A DNA stretch of 64,000 nucleotides, taken from Flavobacterium franklandianum. GTDB lineage: Bacteria; Bacteroidota; Bacteroidia; Flavobacteriales; Flavobacteriaceae. This document shows positions 8,757 to 18,077 of the stretch, in pieces (within the stretch, counting starts at the first letter, position 1; the number at the start of each line of letters is the position of its first letter). The stretch covers positions 347,843-411,842 of the forward strand of contig NZ_VJZR01000003.1 of assembly GCF_007097365.1 (NCBI RefSeq). The letters run 5' to 3'. The notes beneath the pieces were generated by a model that searched no databases, was not told where the DNA came from, and worked only from the letters and a program-made list of their open reading frames with translations. The translations under genes and the position numbers were made by a program.

Positions 8757-10742
8757 ATGAAAAATAACCTAATTACAAATATTAGTCTTTGCGGATTATT
8801 GTTCGCCAGTTTTCTTGCCAATGCCCAAAAAACAACTTTGGAAGTGAATACCGTCAAAACCATTGCAAAAATTCAACCCACAATGTATGGTGTCTTTTTT
8901 GAAGATATCAACTTTGCTGCCGATGGTGGTTTGTATGCTGAAATGGTTAAAAACCGCTCTTTCGAATTTGAAAATCCACTTATGGGTTGGAATCAACCCA
9001 ATAGCGACAGACATTCTTTCAACAAGCAATCAGGAATTGCAACTACTGTCAAAGTATTGGAAAATAAAACCAATCCCAATTTTTTGAGAGTTATCATTAA
9101 GGATGACAAAGGTTACGAACTGATAAATGAAGGATTTCGTGGTATGGGAATCAAAAAAGACGCGAAATACAATATATCTTTAAAAGCTTCTAATCACGAC
9201 GGAGCCATCAAAAAAATTAATATTCAATTTATTGATAAAGACAAAAAAGTCCTAGGCGAAACTAGTATTGTTCCAACATCAAACGATTGGCAGAATTATA
9301 CAGCCCAGTTCACGGCTACCCAAACCGAAGCAAAAGCCAAATTAAAAATCACTTTCGTAGGTGCAGGAACGATCGATTTGGATATGATTTCGTTGTTCCC
9401 ACAAGACACTTGGAACAACAGAAAAAATGGGTTACGAAAAGATATTGTGCAACTTTTATATGATATGAAACCTGGATTTTTGAGATTTCCTGGTGGTTGC
9501 ATTGTCGAAGGAAGAACGTTGGCACAACGGTACCAGTGGAAAAAAACCGTTGGTGATGTGGACAAAAGAGAAACATTAATCAACCGATGGAATACGGAGT
9601 TTGACCACAAACCAGCACCTGATTATTTTCAAACTTTTGGTTTAGGATTTTTCGAATATTTCCAACTTGCCGAAGATATTGGAGCATCTCCTTTACCAAT
9701 TTTGAGTTGCGGAATGGCTTGTCAATTCAATACGGGCGAATTAGTTCCTATGGATGAATTGAATCCTTATGTGCAAGATGCTTTAGACTTAATCGAATTT
9801 GCGAATGGTTCAGCGGATACTCCTTGGGGTAGAATTAGATCTGAAATGGGACATCCAAAACCTTTCAATTTAAAATTAATTGGTGTTGGAAACGAACAAT
9901 GGGGCCCAGAATATATCGAAAGATACAAAGTTTTCGAAAAAGCCATTAAAGCCAAATATCCTGCAATGACTATTGTTTCTGGAGCTGGGCCATTTCCTGA
10001 CGGCGACTATTTCGAATATGGAACGAAAGAACTTAAAAAACTGAATGCTGAAATCGTGGACGAACATTATTATAAAAACCCAAAATGGTTCAGGGATAAT
10101 GTTACTCGCTATGATAATTACGACCGAAAAGGGCCAAAAGTATTTGCCGGAGAATATGCTGCACAAAGTGTAGCGATAGCAAGTCCTGACAACAAAAATA
10201 ATTGGGAATGTGCTTTCTCAGAAGCGGCTTTTATGACTGGTTTAGAACGAAATGCCGAAGTAGTTCACTTGACGTCTTATGCACCTTTGATGGCTCACGC
10301 AGAAGCTTGGCAATGGACACCAGATATGATTTGGTTCAATAATTTAGAAGCGTATGGTTCAGCAAATTATCAGGTGCAAAAAATATTTGCAACTAATAAA
10401 GGAACCGATTTATTGGCGATTACCAAAGATGGGAAAACAGTAATTGGACAAAATGATTTGTTTGCATCAGCCGTAAAAGATGTAAATTCTAAAGAAATTA
10501 TTGTAAAATTAGTGAATGCTGCAGCAAAAGCACAAGAGGTTACTATCGATTTAAAAGGAAATAAATTACAATCCAGAGGGATAGTTACAACACTTACAAG
10601 TGCGAATTTAGATGACGTAAATTCTTTTGAATTTCCAAATAAAATTAGTCCAACGGAAAGCGAAATTAAATTGAAAGGCGACAACGTTTCAGTGAGTTTG
10701 CCAGCCTATTCTGTGACTGTTTTGAAATTAAAGTTAAACTAA
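8757..10742 (+). CDS. GH51 alpha-L-arabinofuranosidase, large form with N-terminal beta-sandwich module
   Basis: 661 residues with a signal peptide ending ANAQ (residue 24). After the conserved MYGVFFEDINFAADGGLY block comes an inserted carbohydrate-binding-like beta-sandwich at about 85-215, then the barrel with FLRFPGGCIVEG (241-252), LIGVGNEQWGP (acid/base Glu380) and KVFAGEYAA (nucleophile Glu466), and a C-terminal beta domain. This architecture matches the longer bacterial and plant-type GH51 enzymes that remove arabinofuranose from arabinan and arabinoxylan. Last of the extracellular arabinan enzymes, it is followed by an operator-like palindrome and the intracellular arabinose genes. 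Confidence 0.93.
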   Translation: MKNNLITNISLCGLLFASFLANAQKTTLEVNTVKTIAKIQPTMYGVFFEDINFAADGGLYAEMVKNRSFEFENPLMGWNQPNSDRHSFNKQSGIATTVKVLENKTNPNFLRVIIKDDKGYELINEGFRGMGIKKDAKYNISLKASNHDGAIKKINIQFIDKDKKVLGETSIVPTSNDWQNYTAQFTATQTEAKAKLKITFVGAGTIDLDMISLFPQDTWNNRKNGLRKDIVQLLYDMKPGFLRFPGGCIVEGRTLAQRYQWKKTVGDVDKRETLINRWNTEFDHKPAPDYFQTFGLGFFEYFQLAEDIGASPLPILSCGMACQFNTGELVPMDELNPYVQDALDLIEFANGSADTPWGRIRSEMGHPKPFNLKLIGVGNEQWGPEYIERYKVFEKAIKAKYPAMTIVSGAGPFPDGDYFEYGTKELKKLNAEIVDEHYYKNPKWFRDNVTRYDNYDRKGPKVFAGEYAAQSVAIASPDNKNNWECAFSEAAFMTGLERNAEVVHLTSYAPLMAHAEAWQWTPDMIWFNNLEAYGSANYQVQKIFATNKGTDLLAITKDGKTVIGQNDLFASAVKDVNSKEIIVKLVNAAAKAQEVTIDLKGNKLQSRGIVTTLTSANLDDVNSFEFPNKISPTESEIKLKGDNVSVSLPAYSVTVLKLKLN

Positions 10743-10842
10743 AATCAGTAGAATAAAATAAAGACAATCATATGTGTTTGTTTATACTCTAAAACACCTG
10801 ATTTATTGAAGTTTTGATAAAAATGAGATAGCTAAATTTAGT

Positions 10843-10863
10843 TAAGTGTTTATAGTACACTTA
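10843..10863. promoter_or_regulatory. AraR-like operator palindrome, copy 1 (ribulokinase operon)
   Basis: TAAGTGT (10843-10849) and ACACTTA (10857-10863) are perfect inverted arms around a 7-bp AT-rich spacer. The element lies 47 bp upstream of the ribulokinase ATG and 14 bp upstream of a TACATTTG box. The same palindrome occurs upstream of the GH95 and transketolase operons, which supports a real operator. The binding protein is inferred from the gene content (arabinose catabolism), not seen in the window. Confidence 0.72.
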
Positions 10864-10877
10864 AAAAATAAATAGAG

Positions 10878-10885
10878 TACATTTG
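10878..10885 (+). promoter_or_regulatory. Bacteroidota-type -7 promoter element (TACATTTG)
   Basis: TACATTTG matches the Bacteroidota -7 consensus TAnnTTTG and lies 24 bp before the ribulokinase ATG. No convincing -33 TTG is present 17-23 bp upstream; the palindrome occupies that space. Confidence 0.5.
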
Positions 10886-10909
10886 TCTTTGCAATTTAAA
10901 GTATTAAGA

Positions 10910-12577
10910 ATGAAAAATTACGTTATAGGATTAGACTATGGTTCAGACTCAGTTCGTGCCGTTTTAATCGACACAGAGAATGGTCAAGAGTTGGCATCCG
11001 ATGTTTGTCATTACAAAAGATGGGGAAACAAAGAATATTGCAACGCATCGATAAATCAATTTCGTCAACATCCTTTGGATCATATCGAAGGCTTGGAATC
11101 TACAATAAAAGCAGTGGTTGCCGCTGGAAAAGTGGATCCTTCACAAATAAAAAGTATTTGTATCGACACCACAGGTTCATCTCCAATTCCAGTTACTGCA
11201 GACGGTACTCCGCTTGCTTTGACAAAAGGTTTTGAACACAACCCAAATGCGATGATGGTGCTTTGGAAAGATCATACAGCCATAAACGAAGCCAACGAAA
11301 TCAATGAATTATCTGCCAATTGGGGTGGAGAAAATTTCACCAAATACGAAGGCGGAATCTATTCATCTGAATGGTTTTGGGCCAAAATTTTGCACGTAGC
11401 TCGTGAAGACGAAGCGGTTAAAAACGCAGCCCACACTTGGATGGAACATTGCGATTTGATGACGTATTTGTTGATTGACGACAAAGATTTAAAATCTTTC
11501 AAAAGAAGTCGTTGCGCAGCTGGACATAAAGCAATGTGGCACGAAGACTGGAATGGTTTGCCTCCAGTAGAATTTTTAGAAAAATTAGATCCGTATTTGG
11601 CAACACTTCGCGGAAACTTATACGACGAAACCTATACTTCAGATGTAGTTGCTGGAAATTTAAATCAGGAATGGGCAACCCGATTAGGACTTACAACAGA
11701 CACCATAATTGCCGTTGGAACTTTCGACGCGCATTCTGGAGCTGTTGGAGCTAAAATCGACGAGAACACTTTAGTTCGCGTTATGGGAACCTCAACTTGC
11801 GATATTTTGGTTTCTACCAAAGAAATAATTGGAACAAAAACCGTAAAAGGAATTTGCGGACAAGTGGATGGTTCGGTTATTCCAGGCTACATTGGTTTAG
11901 AGGCGGGACAATCCGCTTTTGGCGATGTTTTGGCTTGGTTCAAAGAAACGCTTTCTTGGCCTTTAGATAATTTGGTTTATACTTCTAACCTATTATCTGA
12001 CGAACAAAAAGTACAATTAAAAGCGGAAGTGGAGTCTAATTTCATCAAGACTTTAACGCAACAAGCCGAAGCCATTCCGTTGTCGGAAAGTATTCCTACT
12101 GCCTTGGATTGGGTAAACGGACGACGAACTCCAGATGCTAATCAAGGATTGAAAAGTGCTATTTCCAATATTTCATTGGGAACAAAAGCACCACATCTTT
12201 TCAAAGCTTTAATCAATTCTATTTGTTTTGGTTCTAAAAAAATCGTGGACCGTTTCGAAGAAGAAGGCGTTCGCATTGACAGCGTAATTGGTATTGGAGG
12301 CGTGGCCAGAAAATCACCATTTATTATGCAAACTTTAGCGAATGTGTTGAATAAACCTATCAAAGTAGCCGCTTCAGATCAAGCACCAGCGTTGGGAGCA
12401 GCGATTTATGCAGCCGTTGCCGCTGGAATTTATCCAAATGTGATTGAAGCCAGCAAAAAAATGGGAAGCGATTTTGAAAGCGAATATTTTCCAGAATCAG
12501 ACAAAATAGAAGCCTATCAAGAATTGATGGATTCTTATTCTGATTTAGCTCAATTTATTGAAAGTATAACAAAATAA
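10910..12577 (+). CDS. araB: L-ribulokinase
   Basis: 555 residues, cytoplasmic, FGGY-kinase fold. ATG 10910 is chosen over an upstream TTG at 10883 because the kinase domain begins at once (MKNYVIGLDYGSDSVRAVL). Diagnostic motifs are ICIDTTGSSPIPV, GTSTCDILV, and the C-terminal GIGGVARKSPFIMQTLANVLNKPI segment for ATP binding. It phosphorylates L-ribulose to L-ribulose 5-phosphate with ATP. Together with AraD (10 bp downstream) and AraA it forms the isomerase route from L-arabinose to xylulose 5-phosphate. The operator-like palindrome at 10843 suggests arabinose-dependent control. Confidence 0.96.
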   Translation: MKNYVIGLDYGSDSVRAVLIDTENGQELASDVCHYKRWGNKEYCNASINQFRQHPLDHIEGLESTIKAVVAAGKVDPSQIKSICIDTTGSSPIPVTADGTPLALTKGFEHNPNAMMVLWKDHTAINEANEINELSANWGGENFTKYEGGIYSSEWFWAKILHVAREDEAVKNAAHTWMEHCDLMTYLLIDDKDLKSFKRSRCAAGHKAMWHEDWNGLPPVEFLEKLDPYLATLRGNLYDETYTSDVVAGNLNQEWATRLGLTTDTIIAVGTFDAHSGAVGAKIDENTLVRVMGTSTCDILVSTKEIIGTKTVKGICGQVDGSVIPGYIGLEAGQSAFGDVLAWFKETLSWPLDNLVYTSNLLSDEQKVQLKAEVESNFIKTLTQQAEAIPLSESIPTALDWVNGRRTPDANQGLKSAISNISLGTKAPHLFKALINSICFGSKKIVDRFEEEGVRIDSVIGIGGVARKSPFIMQTLANVLNKPIKVAASDQAPALGAAIYAAVAAGIYPNVIEASKKMGSDFESEYFPESDKIEAYQELMDSYSDLAQFIESITK

Positions 12578-12587
12578 AAACAGCAGA

Positions 12588-13289
12588 ATGAGTTCAAAAT
12601 ATGCAGCTTTAAAACAAGAATGCTACGAGGCCAATATGGAACTGAACGCCTTGAAATTAGTGGTTTACACTTTTGGAAACGTCAGTGCTGTTGACAGAGA
12701 AAATGGTGTTTTTGCCATCAAACCTAGCGGTGTTCCATACGAAGATTTGAAACCCGAAGATATTGTGATTGTTGACTTCGACAACAACATTATCGAAGGA
12801 ACAAAACGACCTTCATCAGACACGAAAACGCACGCCTATTTATACAAAAACTGGCCAAATATTGGTGGTGTTGCCCACACTCATGCTACTTATTCTGTAG
12901 CTTGGGCGCAATCGCAAAGAGACATTCCAATTTTTGGAACCACTCACGCAGATCATTTAACAGCCGATATTCCTTGTGCCACCCCAATGAGTGATGCACT
13001 TATCGAAGGGAATTACGAACACAATACGGGAATCCAGATTTTGGATTGTTTCAAAGAAAAAGGACTTTCTTATGAAGAAGTTGAGATGATTCTTATTGGA
13101 AATCACGGGCCATTTGCTTGGGGAAAAAATGCCGCAAAAGCAGTTTATAATAGTAAAGTTCTAGAAGTTGTAGCTGAAATGGCACATCTAACTTTATTGA
13201 TAAATCCAAATGCTCCAAGATTGAAAGATTCTCTAATCAAAAAACATTACGAACGCAAGCACGGAAAAGATTCGTATTACGGTCAGTAG
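12588..13289 (+). CDS. araD: L-ribulose-5-phosphate 4-epimerase
   Basis: 233 residues, class II aldolase/epimerase family, normal length for AraD. Zinc-site histidines are His97 and His99 (VAHTHATYSVAWAQ) and His173 (IGNHGPFAWG); the substrate-binding SGV loop is near 47-49 and SSDTKTH near 76-82. It converts L-ribulose 5-phosphate to D-xylulose 5-phosphate in the cytoplasm, the last specific step of arabinose catabolism. It starts 10 bp after araB, so the two are translated from one message. The product feeds the transketolase/transaldolase pair at 61024-63744. Confidence 0.96.
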   Translation: MSSKYAALKQECYEANMELNALKLVVYTFGNVSAVDRENGVFAIKPSGVPYEDLKPEDIVIVDFDNNIIEGTKRPSSDTKTHAYLYKNWPNIGGVAHTHATYSVAWAQSQRDIPIFGTTHADHLTADIPCATPMSDALIEGNYEHNTGIQILDCFKEKGLSYEEVEMILIGNHGPFAWGKNAAKAVYNSKVLEVVAEMAHLTLLINPNAPRLKDSLIKKHYERKHGKDSYYGQ

Positions 13290-13367
13290 TCAGATTGCAG
13301 ATTTCAGGTTGCAGAATTCAGATTTTAGATTGAATAGATAAAAGATTAAATAATTAAAAAATATATA
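13289..13367 (+). other. CAGATT-rich spacer between araD and araA
   Basis: The 78-bp spacer contains several degenerate CAGATT/GCAGA units in tandem (CAGATTGCAGATTTCAGG, then GCAGAATTCAGATT). No gene or hairpin is evident. It looks like a short degenerate tandem repeat. Confidence 0.45.
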
Positions 13368-14876
13368 ATGATAAATATTGCCCAAAAAGAAATTTGGTTT
13401 GTAGTAGGAAGCCAAGAGTTATACGGTGAAGAAACACTAAGAAAAGTTGCAGAACATTCGCAAATAATTGCAAAAGGATTGGACGCATCTTCAAAAATAC
13501 CTGTAAAATTGGTGTACAAAGATGTGGTAAAATCTCCTGCTCAAATCCTAAATGTATGTTTAGAAGCCAATTCCAACAAAAACTGTATTGGTATTGTAGC
13601 TTGGATGCACACTTTTTCACCAGCCAAAATGTGGATTGGTGGATTGAGTATTTTGAACAAACCTTTGTGTCATTTGCACACACAATTCAATGCTGAAATT
13701 CCTTGGAGTTCTATCGATATGGACTTTATGAACTTAAATCAATCGGCTCACGGAGACAGAGAATTTGGTTTCATTATGTCTAGAATGCGCAAAAAACGCA
13801 AAGTAATTGTTGGACATTGGGAAGACGAACGCGTTCAAACCAAATTAGGAAACTGGACAAGAGTAGCTTTGGGTTGGAATGAATTGCAAAACCTAAAAGT
13901 AGCTCGTATTGGTGATAATATGCGTGAAGTAGCCGTTACCGAAGGCGATAAAGTAGAAGCTCAAATTCGTTTTGGCGTTTCAGTAAATGGTTTCGATTCT
14001 TCGGATGTGACCAAACATATTGATAAAGTTACTGACCAACAATTGAACGATTTATTGGCTGTTTACGAAGCTTCTTATAGCTTAACCGACGATTTAAAAG
14101 AAGGTGGGGCCAAAAGACATTCATTAGCCGATGCAGCAAAAATTGAATTGGGACTAAGAGCTTTCCTTGAAGAAGGTGGTTTCGGAGCATTTACAGATAC
14201 TTTCGAAAATTTGGGTGCTTGGAAACAATTACCAGGAATTGCAACTCAACGTCTTATGGCCGATGGTTATGGTTTTGGTGGTGAAGGAGACTGGAAAACT
14301 GCAGCTATGGTAAGAGTTTTGAAAGTAATGAATGTTGGTCTTGAAGGAGGAACTTCTTTTATGGAAGATTACACGTATCATTTTACACCTCAAAAATCTT
14401 ATGTTTTGGGTTCACATATGCTTGAAATTTGTCCATCAATTGCTGACGGAAAACCATCTTGCGAAGTACATCCGTTAGGAATTGGAGGTAAAGAAGACCC
14501 AGCTCGTTTGGTGTTTAATTCTCCTGCTGGCGAAGCTATCAATGTATCTTTAGTCGATATGGGAACTCGTTTCCGTTTGATCGTAAACGAAGTTGTTGCC
14601 GTAAAACCAATGGCTGAATTACCAAAATTACCTGTAGCGCGTGTATTGTGGGATTGTAAACCAAACCTTGACATCGCTGCAACTGCTTGGATTCTTGCAG
14701 GTGGAGCGCATCACACGGTTTATAGCCAAGCGGTAACTACTGAATTTATGGAAGATTTTGCCGATATTGCAGGAATCGAATTGGTTGTAATTGACAATCA
14801 AACAACCATTCGTAACTTCAAAGATACTTTGAATGCAAATGAAGCTTATTTTCACATTTTCCAACACGGTTTGTAA
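13368..14876 (+). CDS. araA: L-arabinose isomerase
   Basis: 502 residues, matching the family length of about 500. Metal-binding and catalytic positions are recognisable: Glu306 (GGEGDWKTA), Glu333 ([13 protein letters not shown]), His350 ([10 protein letters not shown]) and His449 ([11 protein letters not shown]), plus the family segments [13 protein letters not shown] and [20 protein letters not shown] (113-ish). It interconverts L-arabinose and L-ribulose in the cytoplasm using a divalent metal. It is third in araB-araD-araA, 78 bp after araD. The order is unusual compared with enterobacterial araBAD but normal for this phylum. Confidence 0.97.
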   Translation: MINIAQKEIWFVVGSQELYGEETLRKVAEHSQIIAKGLDASSKIPVKLVYKDVVKSPAQILNVCLEANSNKNCIGIVAWMHTFSPAKMWIGGLSILNKPLCHLHTQFNAEIPWSSIDMDFMNLNQSAHGDREFGFIMSRMRKKRKVIVGHWEDERVQTKLGNWTRVALGWNELQNLKVARIGDNMREVAVTEGDKVEAQIRFGVSVNGFDSSDVTKHIDKVTDQQLNDLLAVYEASYSLTDDLKEGGAKRHSLADAAKIELGLRAFLEEGGFGAFTDTFENLGAWKQLPGIATQRLMADGYGFGGEGDWKTAAMVRVLKVMNVGLEGGTSFMEDYTYHFTPQKSYVLGSHMLEICPSIADGKPSCEVHPLGIGGKEDPARLVFNSPAGEAINVSLVDMGTRFRLIVNEVVAVKPMAELPKLPVARVLWDCKPNLDIAATAWILAGGAHHTVYSQAVTTEFMEDFADIAGIELVVIDNQTTIRNFKDTLNANEAYFHIFQHGL

Positions 14877-14885
14877 ATAAAAAAA

Positions 14886-14937
14886 TTGAAAGTTTGAATG
14901 TCTATGACAATGCGTTTTTTGACATTCAAACTTTCAA
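14886..14937 (+). terminator. Long perfect hairpin between araA and the mutarotase gene
   Basis: TTGAAAGTTTGAATGTC (14886-14902) pairs perfectly with GACATTCAAACTTTCAA (14921-14937), a 17-bp stem with an 18-nt loop. A T-run lies inside the loop, not after the stem. It starts 10 bp after the araA stop. It may stabilise the upstream mRNA or attenuate readthrough. Confidence 0.55.
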
Positions 14938-14970
14938 ACTATTAATAATTAACAAAAAAAAACACAAATT

Positions 14971-16155
14971 ATGAATGTATTAAAACGTTGTATTTATGGA
15001 TTTTCCTTACTAAGTTTAGCTTTTCTTACTGTGCAATGTAAGGATGCAAAAAAAGACGAAAAACAAGAAAATACAACTCCAAAAACGGATAGCGTGTCTA
15101 TAGAAAAAAAAGAATTCGGAACAACTCCTTCAGGTCAAAAAGTAGATGTTTATACATTGAAAAACCAAAAAGGAATGGAAGTCAATATCATGACTTATGG
15201 TGGAATTATAACTTCATTGAAAGTGCCTAACAAAGCAGGTGTTTCTGAAGAAGTGGCAATTGGTTTTAACAATTTAGAGCAATATACTAAAGCTAATCCT
15301 TATTTTGGAGCCCTTATCGGAAGATATGGAAACCGAATTGCAAAAGGAAAATTTACTCTTGATGGCAAAGAATATCAATTGGCAACCAACAATGGAGCTA
15401 ACGCTTTACACGGTGGACCGGAAGGTTTTCACAGAGTGATTTGGACTGCTGAAGAAGCCAAAGGTGGAGATAATGCTGTTTTAAAATTAAAGTATATCAG
15501 TAAAGATTTAGAAGAAGGTTATCCTGGAAACTTAACTGTTTTTGTGACTTATACGTTGAATAATGACAACTCTTTAGACGTGCTTTACGAAGCAACGACT
15601 GATAAGAAAACGGTTGTAAACTTGACTCAACATTCGTATTTCAACTTGGGAGCCGATTTTACAAAAACCATTTTGAAAGACGAAATCACTATCGATGCAG
15701 ATAAATTAGTTCCTGTAGATGCGGATTTAATTCCAACAGGAAAATTGATGGATGTAACTAATACTCCATTCGATTTCAGAAAACCAAAAGTAATCGAAAA
15801 AGATATTAATGTTACCGATGATCAATTGAAAAAAGGATTAGGATATGACCATTGCTGGGTTTTAAATAATCAAGACAAAGGTTACCGTTTTGTAGCTTCT
15901 GCCTATAATGCTCCAAGTGGAAGATTACTTGAAGTTTATTCTGATCAACCGGGAATCCAACTTTACACAGGAAACTTCTTAGATGGAAAATTACCAATGC
16001 GAAATGGCGGAACTTACGCTTACAGAACAGGTTTGTGTCTTGAAACGCAACATTATCCAGATTCGCCAAATCAAAAAGATTTCCCTACCACAATATTAAA
16101 TCCGGGAGAGAATTATAAAACAAAAACAACGTTTAAATTCTCTGTAAAAAAATAA
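14971..16155 (+). CDS. Aldose 1-epimerase (mutarotase), lipoprotein
   Basis: 394 residues, GalM-type beta-sandwich with a predicted lipoprotein signal (LTVQC, Cys23) and a Lys/Glu-rich linker (24-40), so it is membrane-anchored outside the cytoplasm, unlike the cytosolic GalM of E. coli. Active-site residues are His221 (NLTQHSYFNLG) and Glu358 (CLETQHYPDSPNQ); ANALHGGPEGFH (144-154) is also conserved. It equilibrates alpha and beta anomers, here probably of arabinose released in the periplasm. Mutarotases accompany arabinose operons in this phylum. It lies 94 bp after araA beyond a hairpin, so it may be expressed at a different level. Confidence 0.93.
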   Translation: MNVLKRCIYGFSLLSLAFLTVQCKDAKKDEKQENTTPKTDSVSIEKKEFGTTPSGQKVDVYTLKNQKGMEVNIMTYGGIITSLKVPNKAGVSEEVAIGFNNLEQYTKANPYFGALIGRYGNRIAKGKFTLDGKEYQLATNNGANALHGGPEGFHRVIWTAEEAKGGDNAVLKLKYISKDLEEGYPGNLTVFVTYTLNNDNSLDVLYEATTDKKTVVNLTQHSYFNLGADFTKTILKDEITIDADKLVPVDADLIPTGKLMDVTNTPFDFRKPKVIEKDINVTDDQLKKGLGYDHCWVLNNQDKGYRFVASAYNAPSGRLLEVYSDQPGIQLYTGNFLDGKLPMRNGGTYAYRTGLCLETQHYPDSPNQKDFPTTILNPGENYKTKTTFKFSVKK

Positions 16156-16162
16156 AAAAACA

Positions 16163-16183
16163 CTAAACAAAATTTTTGTTTAG
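16163..16183. terminator. AT-rich hairpin just after the mutarotase gene
   Basis: CTAAACAAAA and TTTTGTTTAG form a palindrome 8 bp after the stop codon. It is followed 50 bp later by a better terminator. Confidence 0.35.
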
Positions 16184-16234
16184 GTACGAAATAATTTAAA
16201 ATGATTTGGTTTTTTAAATTAGGTTAGTAGTTAT

Positions 16235-16268
16235 AAAAACCTGAAAAGTCAATTTTTCAGGTTTTTTT
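16235..16268. terminator. Bidirectional terminator between mutarotase and AraC-type regulator
   Basis: AAAAACCTGAAAA and TTTTTCAGGTTTTT form a stem with A-tract and T-tract arms, so it works in both directions. It lies between two convergent genes (stops at 16155 and 16280). Confidence 0.85.
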
Positions 16269-16279
16269 TATTTCAATCA

Positions 16280-17149
16280 TTACCGACTGAGCATCATTTT
16301 TCTATATAAAGATGGAACATGACCTGTGTTTTTTTTGAATGTTTTATTGAAATGGGATATCGTTTCAAAACCACATTTGCTGCTTAACTGCGAAATACCG
16401 ATATCTTCCATCAGCAATAGTTTACACGCAAAACCAATCCGCATATCTAAAATGTAGTTTTTGAAAGATTTGCCTGTTTTACTTTTAAAATAACGACAAA
16501 AAGCAGCAGTATTCATCGCAGCAAAAGAAGCAATTTCTTCAAGGCTAATATTTCGGGTATAGTTTTTATTCAAAAAGGAAATTACTTTATCAATTCTTGC
16601 AGTATCATAAATCGTTTCATTAACAAAATCAGTTGTCGAAATAATTTGTCGGTTATCTGTTTCTGACATTTCTTTTAAAATTTCTAAGAAAAGCATCAGT
16701 TGATTTAAACCGTTTTCTAAAGGTACTTTCTCTAATAAATCCTGCAATTTTAGAAAGTGACCTCGAGCAAAATAAATCCCTCTTTGCGATTCTTGAAGCA
16801 GATTTTTTATTTTAATAAAATGCGGATAATTGTTTACGGCATAATACATAAAATCTTTTTCAAACTGAATTATGGTGCCTTTTACCCTTAAATCATTATT
16901 GCCTGAATGATACACCTCATCACTTTTCAAAAAGTGTGGTAAATTACTACCAATAAGCAGAATATCGCCAGCTTCATATCTTGTTATACTGTTTCCTACA
17001 AACCGAGTTCCTGTACTTTCTTTAATATAAATGATCTCATATTCCGAATGAAAATGCAAGGGATAGGTAAAATGATTGTAATCATAAAAACGGACATTGA
17101 GTGGGGCGAACTCCGAAATAAGAAGTCGTTCGTTCATTATTGTTTTCAT
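16280..17149 (-). CDS. AraC-family transcriptional regulator with N-terminal cupin
   Basis: 289 residues. The N-terminal cupin sensor (about 20-110) includes FTYPLHFHSEYEIIYI and RYEAGDILLIGSNLPHFL. The C-terminal double helix-turn-helix (about 190-285) includes ISLEEIASFAAMNTAAFCRYFKSKTG and the second-helix motif SQLSSKCGFETISHFNKTFKKNTG (both shown only in part here for the family). It is transcribed divergently from the mannonate operon with a 110-bp shared region, so it probably controls that operon in response to a hexuronate or related sugar. The start is ATG 17149; a second Met four codons later is also possible. The ligand is unknown. Confidence 0.9.
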   Translation of the reverse strand: MKTIMNERLLISEFAPLNVRFYDYNHFTYPLHFHSEYEIIYIKESTGTRFVGNSITRYEAGDILLIGSNLPHFLKSDEVYHSGNNDLRVKGTIIQFEKDFMYYAVNNYPHFIKIKNLLQESQRGIYFARGHFLKLQDLLEKVPLENGLNQLMLFLEILKEMSETDNRQIISTTDFVNETIYDTARIDKVISFLNKNYTRNISLEEIASFAAMNTAAFCRYFKSKTGKSFKNYILDMRIGFACKLLLMEDIGISQLSSKCGFETISHFNKTFKKNTGHVPSLYRKMMLSR

Positions 17150-17168
17150 ATCAATTAGCTTTAAATTG

Positions 17169-17176
17169 CAAAAATA
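17169..17176 (-). promoter_or_regulatory. -7 element candidate for the AraC-type regulator gene
   Basis: On the minus strand this reads TATTTTTG, matching TAnnTTTG, 19 bp before the ATG. No well-spaced -33 element is clear. Confidence 0.35.
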
Positions 17177-17224
17177 GAATTAGTATGTGCAAATTTAGGA
17201 AATATATTTAGTTTTACTTATACT

Positions 17225-17232
17225 TAAATTTG
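17225..17232 (+). promoter_or_regulatory. -7 element candidate for the mannonate operon
   Basis: TAAATTTG matches TAnnTTTG and lies 27 bp upstream of the ATG at 17260. A clear -33 TTG is missing, compatible with activator dependence. Confidence 0.4.
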
Positions 17233-17259
17233 TTTGGTAAATTTTTAAAACAAACAATT

Positions 17260-18075
17260 ATGAATGATGCATTTAGTATTCAAGGAAAAATAGCTATAAT
17301 TACTGGAGCTGGTGGAGTTTTGGGAGGAAGTATAGCCAAAAGTTTTCTGCAAGCAGGAGCAAAAGTAGTAGCCATCGATATTCACGAAGAAAACCTAAAT
17401 AAAAGGGTAGCTGAACTTGCCGTTTTTGGGAGTGATGTAATAGGAGTTGTTGGCAATGTGCTTGATATGGAAAGTCTAGAAAATGTATCGAAAGAAGTAT
17501 TGGCAAAATGGGGCCGAATTGATATATTATTGAATATTGCAGGTGGAAATCTTCCCGGAGCAACATTGATGCCTGATCAAGAGTTTTTTGATATGAAAAT
17601 TAGCGATTGGGACAAAGTAACCAACCTAAACTTAAACGGAACCGTTTTTCCAAGTATGGTATTTGGACGAGTGATGTCGAAACAAAAAAGCGGTAGTATT
17701 ATCAACATGTCTTCAATGGCTGCTTATTCAGCAATAACTCGTGTACCAGGGTACTCAGTTGCGAAAACTGGAATTAGCAACTTTACACAATGGTTGGCTA
17801 CTGAAATGGCATTGAAATATGGTGATGGCATTCGTGTAAATGCATTGGCACCTGGATTTTTTATTGGAGATCAGAATCGTGCAGTACTTATTAATCCTGA
17901 TGGTTCGCTTACGGATAGAAGTAAAAAAGTATTGGCCAAAACACCAATGGGACGTTTTGGAGATATAGCAGAATTAAACGGAACTGTTCAGTTTTTGTGT
18001 AGCGATGCGGCCAGTTTTATAACAGGAGTGGTATTGCCAGTAGATGGTGGTTTTAGTGCTTTTAGCGGAGTTTAA
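17260..18075 (+). CDS. uxuB: SDR-family D-mannonate (fructuronate) oxidoreductase
   Basis: 271 residues, classical short-chain dehydrogenase fold. ATG 17260 is chosen over an upstream TTG at 17230 because the NAD(P)-binding region starts here (GKIAIITGAGGVLGGSIA). Catalytic residues are the Ser pair near 151-152 (INMSSMAAYS), Tyr165 and Lys169 (GYSVAKTGISN). It has the long DQEFFDMKISDWDKV loop seen in uronate-pathway SDRs. It probably reduces D-fructuronate to D-mannonate with NAD(P)H; this SDR is unrelated in fold to the enterobacterial UxuB. The gene is 2 bp from mannonate dehydratase, which supports the pathway role. Other sugar-acid substrates remain possible. Confidence 0.82.
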   Translation: MNDAFSIQGKIAIITGAGGVLGGSIAKSFLQAGAKVVAIDIHEENLNKRVAELAVFGSDVIGVVGNVLDMESLENVSKEVLAKWGRIDILLNIAGGNLPGATLMPDQEFFDMKISDWDKVTNLNLNGTVFPSMVFGRVMSKQKSGSIINMSSMAAYSAITRVPGYSVAKTGISNFTQWLATEMALKYGDGIRVNALAPGFFIGDQNRAVLINPDGSLTDRSKKVLAKTPMGRFGDIAELNGTVQFLCSDAASFITGVVLPVDGGFSAFSGV

Positions 18076-18077
18076 TT

